This document shows, piece by piece, positions 16,365 through 24,208 of a stretch of DNA of 64,000 bases. Location of the stretch: NCBI RefSeq assembly GCF_003269065.1, contig NZ_QLTA01000007.1, positions 62,001 to 126,000 on the forward strand. Reading direction: 5' to 3'. The translations under genes and the position numbers were made by a program. The notes under the pieces were generated by a model. That model did no database searches, had not been told where the DNA came from, and saw nothing but the letters and a program-made list of their open reading frames with translations. Position 1 is the first letter of the stretch. Each line of letters starts with the position of its first letter. The stretch comes from Paracidovorax anthurii (lineage in GTDB: Bacteria; Pseudomonadota; Gammaproteobacteria; Burkholderiales; Burkholderiaceae_C).

Positions 16365-17183
16365 TCAGGCGGCGGCGCGGGCCAGGTGGTGCAGCAGGAC
16401 CGTGTCGAACGCCTCGCGCCGGTCGATATTGGGCAAATGCCCGGCGCCCGGAATGACCTCCAGCGCCGCGCCGCGAATCCGCGCCGCGAGTTCGGCCATG
16501 GCGGCGGGCAGCACGCCGTCCTTCTCGCCAACGACCAGCGTCGTCGGCAGCGCAATGCCATCCACGCCTGCCAGATAGTCGAGCGACTGGATGGCGCGGG
16601 CGCACGCCACGAAGCCGTCCACCGTGGTATCCGCGGCCACGGCCCGCAGGCGTGCCGCCGTGTCCGGATGGGCTTGCAGGAAGGCGGTGCCGAACCAGCG
16701 CTCCAGCGTGGGCATCGCCAGGGCGGCGCAGCCTTCGGCACGGGCGGTGGCGATGCGCGCGTCCCAGGGTGCGGCCACCTCCGGCGGCGCATCGGCGCGG
16801 GCATCGCACAGGCAGAGGCTCGCCAGGCGGTCGGGGTGCTGGAGGGCCAGGCCGAAGCCGCTCATCCCGCCGAGCGACAAGCCGACGTAGTGCACCCGGG
16901 AGATGTCCAGCGCATCGAGCACCGCGACCGTGTCGGCCACCAGGGTGTCCATGCGGGCGTGCCCGCCGGTGCAGCGCGAGGCGCCGTGGCCGCGGGTATC
17001 GGCGCACACGACCCGCCAGCCCCGTGCGGCGAGCAGATCGGCCTGCGCCGTCCACATGGCGCTGCTCGAAAGGATGGAGTGCGCAAAGAAGACCACCGGC
17101 GCCTGCGGGTCTCCCTGGAGGTGAACCGCCAGGTCCGCATCCGGACGCGAAACGGTGCGGCTGCTGCGAGTGCTGTCGTGCAT
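16365..17183 (-). CDS. alpha/beta hydrolase, 3-oxoadipate enol-lactonase-like
   Basis: 272 residues from ATG 17183 with GGGAG five bases upstream; an in-frame ATG six codons earlier is less likely. The oxyanion region is VVFFAHSILSSSAMW, the nucleophile elbow is GLSLGGMSG (Ser), then the acid in VVGEKDGVLP (Asp) and the His in IPGAGHLPNID. This resembles PcaD-type enol-lactonases and MhpC-like hydrolases. It is the last gene of the minus-strand unit that starts with the ferredoxins and is likely co-transcribed, with 14 bp to the reductase. It may open a lactone or ester made by the pathway; the actual substrate is unknown. Confidence 0.8.
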   Translation of the reverse strand: MHDSTRSSRTVSRPDADLAVHLQGDPQAPVVFFAHSILSSSAMWTAQADLLAARGWRVVCADTRGHGASRCTGGHARMDTLVADTVAVLDALDISRVHYVGLSLGGMSGFGLALQHPDRLASLCLCDARADAPPEVAAPWDARIATARAEGCAALAMPTLERWFGTAFLQAHPDTAARLRAVAADTTVDGFVACARAIQSLDYLAGVDGIALPTTLVVGEKDGVLPAAMAELAARIRGAALEVIPGAGHLPNIDRREAFDTVLLHHLARAAA

Positions 17184-17197
17184 GGGGGCTCCCTGTT

Positions 17198-17962
17198 TCA
17201 ATAGCCTGCGAAAAATTCGATCACGACCTGCTCCGGCGGCACCTCGCAGGCATCCAGGCAGTCCTGCATCGCGGCCACCATGGCGGTGGGGCCGACCACG
17301 TAGTAGCGGCAGGCGCGCCAGTCGGCGACCTCCTGGCGGATGGTGTCGGCGTCTATCAGGCCGGAGCGCGGCGTGCCGCCGGCGGCGGCCGGGGCGGCGC
17401 CCTGCTCCGACAGGACATGCACCACGCGCAAGCCGGGCAGGGCCGCCGCCATGGCGTCGATCTCGGCGCTCCAGGCGGCCAGGGCGCTGCTGCGGTTTCC
17501 GTACAGGAGCGTGACCGGCGGCACGGCCTCGCCGCCCTCCGCGCGGTGCTGCAGGTGGCGCAGCATGCTGTAGAAAGGCGTGATGCCGATGCCCCCGGCG
17601 ATCATCACCAGCGGCTGCAGTCCGTCGGCGGGCAGGACGAAGTCGCCCATCGGGGGGCTCAAGTGGAGGGGCGCGCCCTGTTCACCGACGGCGCATGCGG
17701 CCAGATGGCGCTTGAAGGCGGTGTCCCGCATGCGCATCGCCACCAGCAGCCCGGCATCGTGCGGGGCGCTGGCGATGGACAGCATGCGTTCGCCGTCGTC
17801 CGAGCCGTCCTCCGGGGCGATGAAGCCGGGCAGCTGGATGCTGACGTACTGGCCGGCCTCGAAGTCGAAGCCGGCCGGCCGCTCGATGGCGAAGGCCATG
17901 GTGTCCTGGGCGATGGGGGTGCGGGCGAGCACGCGCACGGTGAAGTTTTCGGGATCGGTCAT
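17198..17962 (-). CDS. ferredoxin-NAD(P)+ reductase-type flavoprotein
   Basis: 254 residues from ATG 17962. The FAD-binding barrel (about 1-110) has the RxxS motif ERMLSIASAP, and the NAD(P) domain (about 115-254) begins MIAGGIGITPFYSMLRHLQ and includes YYVVGPTAMVAAMQDCL. There is no fused 2Fe-2S domain, so it should reduce a separate ferredoxin. Two ferredoxin genes lie upstream in the same unit. It is 38 bp downstream of the ThDP enzyme. Inferred role: it passes electrons from NAD(P)H to the ferredoxins and on to the cluster's oxygen-dependent enzyme. Confidence 0.85.
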   Translation of the reverse strand: MTDPENFTVRVLARTPIAQDTMAFAIERPAGFDFEAGQYVSIQLPGFIAPEDGSDDGERMLSIASAPHDAGLLVAMRMRDTAFKRHLAACAVGEQGAPLHLSPPMGDFVLPADGLQPLVMIAGGIGITPFYSMLRHLQHRAEGGEAVPPVTLLYGNRSSALAAWSAEIDAMAAALPGLRVVHVLSEQGAAPAAAGGTPRSGLIDADTIRQEVADWRACRYYVVGPTAMVAAMQDCLDACEVPPEQVVIEFFAGY

Positions 17963-18000
17963 GGGCAGTGTCTCCAAGGCAGGGCAATGGGAAAGGCGCT

Positions 18001-19680
18001 TCAGGCCTTGCGTTGCTCGCGCACCGAATCGACGGTGGCGCGGGGTGACAACGCGTCGGGGCTGACGCGCAGCTCGATCAGGGCCGGCCGGCCGGCGGCC
18101 TGGGCCCGCCGCCAGGCCGGTGCGAAGTCTTCGGTGCGTTCGACGACTTCCCCGTGGGCGCCATAGGCGCGCGCCAGTTCGGCGAAGTCGGGATTGACCA
18201 GCGACGTGCCCACCACCCGTCCCGGGTAATGGCGCTCCTGGTGCATGCGGATGCTGCCGTACATGCCGTTGTTGACCACCACCACGATGACGTGGGCGCC
18301 GTACTGGGCCGCGGTGGCGAGTTCCTGGCCGGTCATCAGGAAACAGCCGTCGCCCGCGAAGCAGACCACCGTGCGTTCGGGGTGCGCCAGCTTGGCCGCG
18401 ATGGCCGCCGGCAGCCCGTAGCCCATGGTGCCGCTGCAGGGCGCCAGCTGGGTCCGCAGGCCGCGATACTGGTAGAAACGCTGCACCCAGAGCGTGTAGT
18501 TGCCGGCGCCGTTGGTGAGCACGCTGTCGTGCGGAAGGCTGTCGCGCAGCGCCGCCATGATCGCGCCGAAGTCCACCGGTCCGGGCATGGGCGTGGGCTG
18601 CAGGTTGTCGCGGTAGTCGGCGCACGCCGAGGCGGTCCAGCCGCTCCAGGCGGGCGCCGCCGCGGGTGCCGGCAGCGCGGCGGCGGCGGCGGCGAAGCCG
18701 GCCGGGCTGGAGTTCATCGGCAGGTCGGCGTGGTAGACCTTGCCGAGTTCCTGCGGATCGGGGTGCACGTGCACGAAACGCTGGCGCGGCCGCGGCAGCC
18801 GCACCAGCGTATAGCCCTGGGTGGTGGTCTCTCCCAGGCGAGCGCCCACGCTGATGAGCAGATCGGCATCGCGCACGCGCTGGGCGAGGCGCGGGTCCAT
18901 GCCCAGGCCGGCCTCGCCGGCGTAGAGCGGATGCCGGTTGTCGAAGAGGTCCTGGCGGCGGAAGGCGCAGGCCACCGGCAGCTGGAAATGCTCGGCGAAG
19001 GCCGCGATGTCGCTGCAGGCCTGGGCCGTCCAGCCGCCGCCGCCCAGCAGCAGCAGGGGCTGGCGGGCCCCGCGCAGCAGGGCGGCCAGCGCCTGCATGT
19101 CGGCTTCGGGCGGGCAGGGCTGGCTGCGCCGGAAAGGCGGGCAGTCGGCGACGGCCGCGGCCTGCTCCAGCATGTCTTCCGGCAGGGCCAGCACCACGGG
19201 GCCGGGCCGGCCCGAGGTGGCGACGTGGAAGGCGCGGCTGACGTATTCCGGAATGCGCGCCGGGTCCTCGATCTGATCGACCCACTTGGCCATGCCGCCG
19301 AACATCTGCCGGAAATCGACCTCCTGCCAGGCTTCGCGGCCCCGGGCGTCGCGCGCCACCTGGCCGATGAACAGGATCATGGGGGTGGCGTCCTGGCTGG
19401 CGGTGTGCACGCCGATGCTGGCATTGGTGGCGCCGGGCCCGCGGGTGACGAAGCAGATGCCGGGCTGGCCGGTGAGCTTGCCGTGCGCCTCGGCCATGAA
19501 GGCGCCGCCGCCCTCCTGCCGGCAGACCACCAGCTCGATCTGGTCGCGGGCGTCGTACAGGGCATCGAGCACCGCGAGGAAGCTCTCGCCGGGCACGCAG
19601 AAGGCGCGCTCCACCCCCTGCATCCTCAGTGCATCCACCAGTATCTGGCCGCCCACGCGGCTGGGAATCGTCATGTCCAT
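18001..19680 (-). CDS. thiamine-diphosphate-dependent enzyme, acetolactate synthase/benzoylformate decarboxylase type
   Basis: 559 residues from ATG 19680 (MDMTIPSRVGGQ) with AAGGA upstream. The domain order is PYR (about 10-175; the cofactor-activating Glu in VPGESFLAVLDAL), the central domain (about 190-330), and PP (about 370-545) with the ThDP/Mg motif GDGCFLMTGQ...VNNGMYGS. It lacks the FAD-binding pattern expected of true acetolactate synthase; that is my reading, not an alignment. Placed between a hydroxy-acid oxidase and, across the cluster, an aldehyde dehydrogenase, the logical reaction is decarboxylation of a 2-keto acid to an aldehyde, as MdlC does with benzoylformate. Carboligation is the alternative. 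Confidence 0.85.
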   Translation of the reverse strand: MDMTIPSRVGGQILVDALRMQGVERAFCVPGESFLAVLDALYDARDQIELVVCRQEGGGAFMAEAHGKLTGQPGICFVTRGPGATNASIGVHTASQDATPMILFIGQVARDARGREAWQEVDFRQMFGGMAKWVDQIEDPARIPEYVSRAFHVATSGRPGPVVLALPEDMLEQAAAVADCPPFRRSQPCPPEADMQALAALLRGARQPLLLLGGGGWTAQACSDIAAFAEHFQLPVACAFRRQDLFDNRHPLYAGEAGLGMDPRLAQRVRDADLLISVGARLGETTTQGYTLVRLPRPRQRFVHVHPDPQELGKVYHADLPMNSSPAGFAAAAAALPAPAAAPAWSGWTASACADYRDNLQPTPMPGPVDFGAIMAALRDSLPHDSVLTNGAGNYTLWVQRFYQYRGLRTQLAPCSGTMGYGLPAAIAAKLAHPERTVVCFAGDGCFLMTGQELATAAQYGAHVIVVVVNNGMYGSIRMHQERHYPGRVVGTSLVNPDFAELARAYGAHGEVVERTEDFAPAWRRAQAAGRPALIELRVSPDALSPRATVDSVREQRKA

Positions 19681-19691
19681 CGGGCTTTCCT

Positions 19692-20864
19692 TCAAGGGCG
19701 TTCGGAAGCCGGCAGCACGGTGGCGGCGCGGCACAGGTAATCGGGGCCCAGCGCAGCCACGTCCGGACAGCCGAGCAAGGCCAGGTCGGTGTCCACCTCG
19801 CGCCGCAGCAGCGCCAGGGCGTGCGCGGCGCCGGCCTGGCCGGCTGCCGCCAGGCCGTACATCACCGGGCGGCCCACCAGCACGGCGCTCGCGCCCAGGG
19901 CCAGCGCCTTGAGCACATCGGTGCCGCGGCGGATGCCGCCGTCGAGGATCAGCGTCAGGCCGGGCGCGGCCGCGGCCATCGCCGGCAAGGCGTCCAGCGA
20001 TGCCAGCGTGCCGTCGAGCTGGCGCCCGCCGTGGTTGGACACCACGACGCCGTCCACCCCCACGGCCATCGCCGTCGCCGCGTCGCCGGCACGCAGCAGG
20101 CCCTTGAGCAGCAGCCGGCCCCGCCACCGTTCGCGGATCCAGCGGATCTCGTTCCAGGTCATGGCGGCGCGGCCGGCGCGGTGGTCGCCCTTGGCCGCCT
20201 GGATGATGGGACCGCCCCGCTCCGCGGTGAAATTCTCGAAGTGCGGGATGCCCTGGCGCACCAGCGTGCGGGCGAAGGTGGCGGCCAGCCAGTGCGGCCG
20301 CATCAGCCCGCCCCAGAGCAGTTGGGCGCTGGGCCGCAAGGGAATGGTGAAGCCGTTGCGCAGTTCGTTCTCGCGGACCGAGGCGATGGGCACGTCCACC
20401 GTCACGACCAGCGTGCCGATGCCGGCCGCGGCCACCCGGTCCAGCAAGGGGCCGATGACTTCGGTGCGGGCCGGCAGGTAGGCCTGGTACCAGGTGTCGG
20501 GATTGGCTTCGGAGACGCGCTCCAGCGGGGTGGTGGATGCCGCGCTCAGCACATAAGGCTGGCCGGCGTCGCGTGCCGCGCCGGCCAGGGCGATGTCGCC
20601 ATCGAAATGGCACAGCGCGGCGACTCCCATGGGCGCGATGCCCACCGGCGCCTCGTAGCGCTTGCCGAACAGGGTGACGGCTTGCGACCGTCGCGAGACG
20701 TCCACCAGCGGGCGCGGCACGAAGCGCCAGCCGTCGAAGGCGGCCCGGTTGGCGGCGACGGTGCGCCGGTCCTCGCTGCCGCCGCTGACGTAGCCGAAGA
20801 TGCTGGCGGGCAGGCGGCGGCGTGCGGCCTGCTCCAGGTCGTGCAGGGACAAGGCTTGTTTCAT
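19692..20864 (-). CDS. FMN-dependent alpha-hydroxy-acid oxidase/dehydrogenase
   Basis: 390 residues from ATG 20864 with AGGA upstream. A TIM-barrel flavoprotein of the lactate/mandelate/glycolate oxidase family. Visible features are FGYVSGGSEDRRTVAANR near the N-terminus, the catalytic His in VVVSNHGGRQLDG, and the FMN-phosphate site LILDGGIRRGTDVLKALALGA. It oxidises an (S)-2-hydroxy acid to a 2-keto acid. The next gene (11 bp on) is the ThDP enzyme, the same order of chemistry as MdlB-MdlC in mandelate degradation. The substrate side chain cannot be inferred. Confidence 0.88.
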   Translation of the reverse strand: MKQALSLHDLEQAARRRLPASIFGYVSGGSEDRRTVAANRAAFDGWRFVPRPLVDVSRRSQAVTLFGKRYEAPVGIAPMGVAALCHFDGDIALAGAARDAGQPYVLSAASTTPLERVSEANPDTWYQAYLPARTEVIGPLLDRVAAAGIGTLVVTVDVPIASVRENELRNGFTIPLRPSAQLLWGGLMRPHWLAATFARTLVRQGIPHFENFTAERGGPIIQAAKGDHRAGRAAMTWNEIRWIRERWRGRLLLKGLLRAGDAATAMAVGVDGVVVSNHGGRQLDGTLASLDALPAMAAAAPGLTLILDGGIRRGTDVLKALALGASAVLVGRPVMYGLAAAGQAGAAHALALLRREVDTDLALLGCPDVAALGPDYLCRAATVLPASERP

Positions 20865-20901
20865 CGTGGGATTCCTGGGGCGCGGCTGCGGGGCGCCCGG
20901 G

Positions 20902-21180
20902 CTACCAGGAGACGCTGACGTCGCCGTTGACGAAGGTCTGGCAGGCCATGCGGAAGCCTTGCCCCACCTCGTCGTCGGAGAGGTGTTTGCGCTCCTTGGG
21001 TTTGACCGCGTCGGCATGCTCCAGGCCGGACTCGATGCGGCACTTGCAGGTGCCGCACACGCCGCCGCCGCACTTGAACGGGATGCCGCCCTGGAAGCGC
21101 AGCGAAACCCGCAGCAGATTGCTGTTCTCCGGCACCTGCGCCACCTTGCCGGCGTTGCTCAGGAAGGTGATGGTGATCAT
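20902..21180 (-). CDS. 2Fe-2S ferredoxin
   Basis: 92 residues. The cluster ligands are visible: CGGGVCGTCKC (C-x4-C-x2-C) and a distal C in FRMACQTF. The compact plant-type ferredoxin fold starts MITITFLSNAGKV. Its ATG overlaps the stop of the upstream 103-residue gene by four bases, so the two are translationally coupled. It is one of two ferredoxins in this unit and a likely electron carrier between the FNR-type reductase and the diiron oxidase. It ends 37 bp before the hydroxy-acid oxidase. Confidence 0.88.
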   Translation of the reverse strand: MITITFLSNAGKVAQVPENSNLLRVSLRFQGGIPFKCGGGVCGTCKCRIESGLEHADAVKPKERKHLSDDEVGQGFRMACQTFVNGDVSVSW

Positions 21181-21488
21181 CCGAGCTCCACCCGCGCCAG
21201 GCGCACATCCAGCTTGCCGAAGGCGACCAGCTGGTGGAGTTCATGGCGGGCCTGCTCCAGGCTGTCGCAGCGCGGCAGGAATTTGGAGGGCACGAGGTTG
21301 CGGACATGCGGCGGCTGCTCTTCCACCAGCGCGACGCGCACCGGCCGCAGGAGCTCGGCGATGACGAAGCGGGCGCGCCGCTTGCCGTAGAAGAGGTAGT
21401 CGTATTGCTCGACGGGCACGAGGCCCTCGCACAGTTCGGTATGGAACTGCCCGTCCTTGTGGGTGAGGATGACGTATTCGTTGGCCAT
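21177..21488 (-). CDS. unknown 103-residue protein between two ferredoxins
   Basis: 103 residues (MANEYVILTHKDGQFHTELC). It has an alternating beta/alpha pattern, no signal peptide, and two separated cysteines with no metal motif. It overlaps the downstream ferredoxin by 4 bp and lies 25 bp after the upstream one. Being locked between two electron carriers suggests a small subunit or coupling/effector protein for the redox enzyme. I recognise no domain. Confidence 0.75.
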   Translation of the reverse strand: MANEYVILTHKDGQFHTELCEGLVPVEQYDYLFYGKRRARFVIAELLRPVRVALVEEQPPHVRNLVPSKFLPRCDSLEQARHELHQLVAFGKLDVRLARVELG

Positions 21489-21513
21489 GTCGTTCTTCTA
21501 TGGGTCGCCGGGC

Positions 21514-21819
21514 TCAGGCCGCGGCCTTTTCGTCCTGGCAGAGTTCGATGTCGTGGTGGATCCAGAGCTGGCAGGCCAGGCGGAAACCGGCGTCCAGGCG
21601 ATCGCCCAGCTGTTTCTTTTCCTTCCAGTTGGGTTCGGCCAGATGCTCCGCGCCCTGGAGCACCTTGCACATGCACTTGGAGCACTTGCCCATGCCGCAG
21701 CCGTAGTCCAGGTGCGGGAAGGGGAACTGCTTGATGCCGGCCCGCACCACCAGGTTGGTGTTGGGCCGCACCTCGCCTTCGAAGCACTGGCCGGCTTTTC
21801 TGATCACAACTTTGGGCAT
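21514..21819 (-). CDS. 2Fe-2S ferredoxin, first gene of the minus-strand unit
   Basis: 101 residues from ATG 21819 (MPKVVIRKAGQCFEGEV); an upstream in-frame ATG at 21843 is possible. The ligands are CGMGKCSKC (C-x4-C-x2-C) plus C in LACQLW, with an unusual extra Cys right after (CMC). It is distinct in sequence from the second ferredoxin (20902), so the two carriers may serve different partners or be donor and regulator. The promoter region is shared with the divergent diiron oxidase gene. Confidence 0.85.
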   Translation of the reverse strand: MPKVVIRKAGQCFEGEVRPNTNLVVRAGIKQFPFPHLDYGCGMGKCSKCMCKVLQGAEHLAEPNWKEKKQLGDRLDAGFRLACQLWIHHDIELCQDEKAAA

Positions 21820-21951
21820 AGGCACCTGTTCCGGGGTCGGCATGGCTCGAAGGGCCGCGGCCCTCGTCCACTCGTGGTTGCAGCAATGGCTCCGATGGTC
21901 GAAGCCTGCCCCGGGACACGTCAAACAACATCAGGAGCGGCGATGGGTTCG

Positions 21952-21988
21952 ATCAATAAGGTTGATGGACATTGTTGACTCCCATCAA
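21952..21988. promoter_or_regulatory. divergent operator, nested inverted repeats (LysR-type)
   Basis: ATCAA-N5-TTGAT (21952-21966) overlaps TTGATGG-N13-CCATCAA (21962-21968 and 21982-21988). It lies between the ferredoxin unit (start 21819) and the diiron oxidase gene (start 22083). Overlapping recognition and activation sites of this size are typical for LysR regulators; the cluster has its own LysR gene at 27714. An AT-rich stretch follows (21989-22001). Confidence 0.65.
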
Positions 21989-22082
21989 GAAAAAATATTA
22001 TTTGGCCTCCCCCGCAGCCGGGGCCGCACCGGGCAGCGGGTTGCCCGCACGGACCCCATCCCACCCAGAAGAAGGACATGCC

Positions 22083-22817
22083 ATGACCGCATTGATGAAC
22101 AAGGAAGATTTCCGCAACGCGCTCGAGGAAACCGTGCGCGGCAAGAGCGCCAACAAGTCGCCCTTCAGCGTCGCCTGGGCCGCCGGCAAGCTCTCGCGCA
22201 CGCACCTGGCGCGCTGGGCCGAGAACCATTACCACTACGTCGGCCCCTTCGCCGATTACCTGGGCTTCATCTATTCCCGCACCCCGCACAGCCTGATCGA
22301 CGTGAAGGATTTCATGCTGTCCAACATGTACGAGGAAGAGATCGGGGGCGACCGCCACACCGATCTGCTCATCCGTTTCGCCGAAGCCTGCGGCTCCTCG
22401 CGCGAACGCGTCACCAATCCCGACCACATGCTGCCTTCGACCCGCGGCCTGCAGAGCTGGTGCTATTCCATGTCCATGCGCGAGCATCCGGTCGTCGCCG
22501 TCGCCGGAATCGTGGTGGGCCTGGAGTCGCAGGTGCCCTCCATCTATCGCAAGCAGGCCCCCACGCTGCGGGATGTCTACGGCTTCAGCGATGAGGAGGT
22601 GGAGTTCTTCGACCTGCACATCGTCTCGGACGAGATCCACGGCGAGCGCGGCTACCAGATCGTGCTCGAGCATGCCGATACGCCCGAGCTGCAGCGGGCC
22701 TGCCTGAAGGCCTGCGAGGTCGGCGCCCAGATGCGCCTGCTCTACACCGCCGAGCTTTTCCGCGAGTACGTGGAAAAGGATCTGGCGACGAGCCAGGAGC
22801 CCGTGCTGGCGGATTGA
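22083..22817 (+). CDS. heme-oxygenase-like diiron oxidase (HDO; TenA/PqqC/CADD superfamily)
   Basis: 244 residues from ATG 22083 with AAGGA upstream. The seven-helix fold keeps a full set of diiron ligands: E85-x6-H92 in MYEEEIGGDRH, E148 in VVGLESQVP, and H179-x3-D183-x2-H186 in HIVSDEIH. The spacing nearly matches CADD (E81, H88, E142, H174, D178, H181), which I cite from memory. HDO enzymes use O2 for N-oxygenation, C-C cleavage or decarboxylation. This one is divergent from two ferredoxins and shares their operator, so it probably receives electrons from them. It is followed by a repeat and then the enolase-superfamily gene. It is not PqqC, because no pqq genes are present. Confidence 0.85.
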   Translation: MTALMNKEDFRNALEETVRGKSANKSPFSVAWAAGKLSRTHLARWAENHYHYVGPFADYLGFIYSRTPHSLIDVKDFMLSNMYEEEIGGDRHTDLLIRFAEACGSSRERVTNPDHMLPSTRGLQSWCYSMSMREHPVVAVAGIVVGLESQVPSIYRKQAPTLRDVYGFSDEEVEFFDLHIVSDEIHGERGYQIVLEHADTPELQRACLKACEVGAQMRLLYTAELFREYVEKDLATSQEPVLAD

Positions 22818-22922
22818 TACGGCTTCGCCATCGAAAAGATCACGGCGTTGCTGCGCCGTGCCGTGCGGCAAGCACCGCCCGCAGCTTCGCGCCTTGTTCT
22901 CTCTTGGATGGCCAACCCGCAT
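22817..22922. repeat. 106-bp stop-codon-abutting palindromic repeat, copy 1
   Basis: The ends are ATACGGCTTCGCCATC and GATGGCCAACCCGCAT, near-inverted copies of each other. The first A is the last base of the TGA stop of the diiron oxidase gene. Copies 2 and 3 are at 31189 and 50355. This is the most diverged copy in the middle. Confidence 0.85.
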
Positions 22923-23005
22923 GGGCGGCGGCACCACCGCGCGCCGGGACCGCGCTGGCGGCCCACGATGAAACCGGGATTCACAGAAATAAGGAGACAA
23001 ATCCC

Positions 23006-24178
23006 ATGAGCGGACGCTCCCCGGCCGCGATGCCTGATTTCGCCATCGCCGAAGTCAGGGCCTGGCCCATTTCCTTTCCCGTGCCCGCCGCCCACAGCGT
23101 GCGGCTGGGCGTAGGCCTCGCACTGAAGCGCGATGCGGTGGTGGTGCGGGTGCGCACCGCCGGCGGCCTGGTCGGCTGGGGCGAATCCCACCACGGCCGG
23201 GCCCACAGCAGCATCGCCCATTTCATCAACCATGCCCTGCGCCCACTGGTCGAGGGCATGGACGCCACCGATGTCCACGGCGTCTGGCAGCGCATCTACC
23301 GGGCGCAGCTGGCGGCCATGGGGACCGGTGCGGCCTGCGTGCTGGCGATGAGCGGCATCGATACGGCGCTGTGGGACATCCGCGCCAAGGCGGTGGGCTG
23401 GCCGCTGTACCGCCTGCTCGGCGGCGCCTCCCGGCCGCTGCGCGCTTACGCGGGCGGCGTGGCCCTGGGATGGCAGGAGCCCGATCAACTGGTCGAGGAG
23501 GCCGCGGCCCATGTGAAGGCGGGCTACAAGGCGGTCAAGCTGCGCGTGGGCGACAGCGTGGAGCGCGACATCGCCCGGGTGCGGGCGGTGCGCCAGGCCT
23601 TCGGCGACGGCCTGGCCATCCTCGTCGATGCCAACTGCGCCTATGCGCTGGACGACGCGCGGCGCGCCATGCCGCAGCTCGACGAGCTGGGCGTGGGCTG
23701 GCTGGAGGAACCCTTCCCCGCCCATGACTACCGCAGCTACGAGGTGGCCCGCGGTTTCGGCCGCGTCGCGTTCGCGGCCGGAGAGAACCACTACACCCGC
23801 TTCGAGTTCAGCCGCCTGGTGGACGACCGGGTGGTCTCCATCCTGCAGCCCGACCTGTCCAAGACCGGCGGCATCAGCGAGACCCTGCGCATCGCCGCGC
23901 TGGCCTCGGCCTACAAGATTCCGGTGCACCCGCATTCGTCCATGACCGGGCTCAACATGGCGGCCACGCTGCATGTGCTGGCGGCGATCGACGGCGACGG
24001 CTATTTCGAGGCGGACGTATCGCGCGGCAACCTGTTCCGCGACGCGCTGGTGCCCACGCCCTTCGCGGTGGACGCCGAAGGCCATGTCTGGCCGTCCGAG
24101 GCGCCGGGCATCGGCGTGGAGGTCGATGAGGCCTTCCTCGACGCGCATCCGGCCATCGAAGGCCCGGCCTACGCCTAG
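23006..24178 (+). CDS. enolase-superfamily enzyme, mandelate racemase/muconate lactonizing type
   Basis: 390 residues from ATG 23006 with AAGGAG upstream. It has a capping domain (about 10-130) and a beta/alpha barrel. Metal ligands are D208 (ILVDANC), E234 (WLEEPF) and E260 (AGENH). D283 and H310 (QPDLSKTGG, HPHSS) would form the His-Asp dyad of the mandelate racemase subgroup. The base motif reads K178-L-R180 where racemases carry K-x-K, so one general base is replaced by Arg. That favours one-sided proton abstraction (dehydration) over racemisation. Next to a Bug protein, aldehyde dehydrogenase and diiron oxidase, it likely processes the imported hydroxy acid. Confidence 0.87.
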   Translation: MSGRSPAAMPDFAIAEVRAWPISFPVPAAHSVRLGVGLALKRDAVVVRVRTAGGLVGWGESHHGRAHSSIAHFINHALRPLVEGMDATDVHGVWQRIYRAQLAAMGTGAACVLAMSGIDTALWDIRAKAVGWPLYRLLGGASRPLRAYAGGVALGWQEPDQLVEEAAAHVKAGYKAVKLRVGDSVERDIARVRAVRQAFGDGLAILVDANCAYALDDARRAMPQLDELGVGWLEEPFPAHDYRSYEVARGFGRVAFAAGENHYTRFEFSRLVDDRVVSILQPDLSKTGGISETLRIAALASAYKIPVHPHSSMTGLNMAATLHVLAAIDGDGYFEADVSRGNLFRDALVPTPFAVDAEGHVWPSEAPGIGVEVDEAFLDAHPAIEGPAYA

Positions 24179-24208
24179 GGCGTGTGACGCACCCAGAAGA
24201 GGACCCGC

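Noticed and set aside
18001-19680. True acetolactate synthase (ilvB)
   Set aside because: No small subunit gene, catabolic neighbours, and no evident FAD-site pattern; decarboxylase is more likely.
22083-22817. PqqC or TenA thiaminase assignment
   Set aside because: No pqq or thiamine genes nearby, and the full diiron ligand set fits HDO oxidases better.
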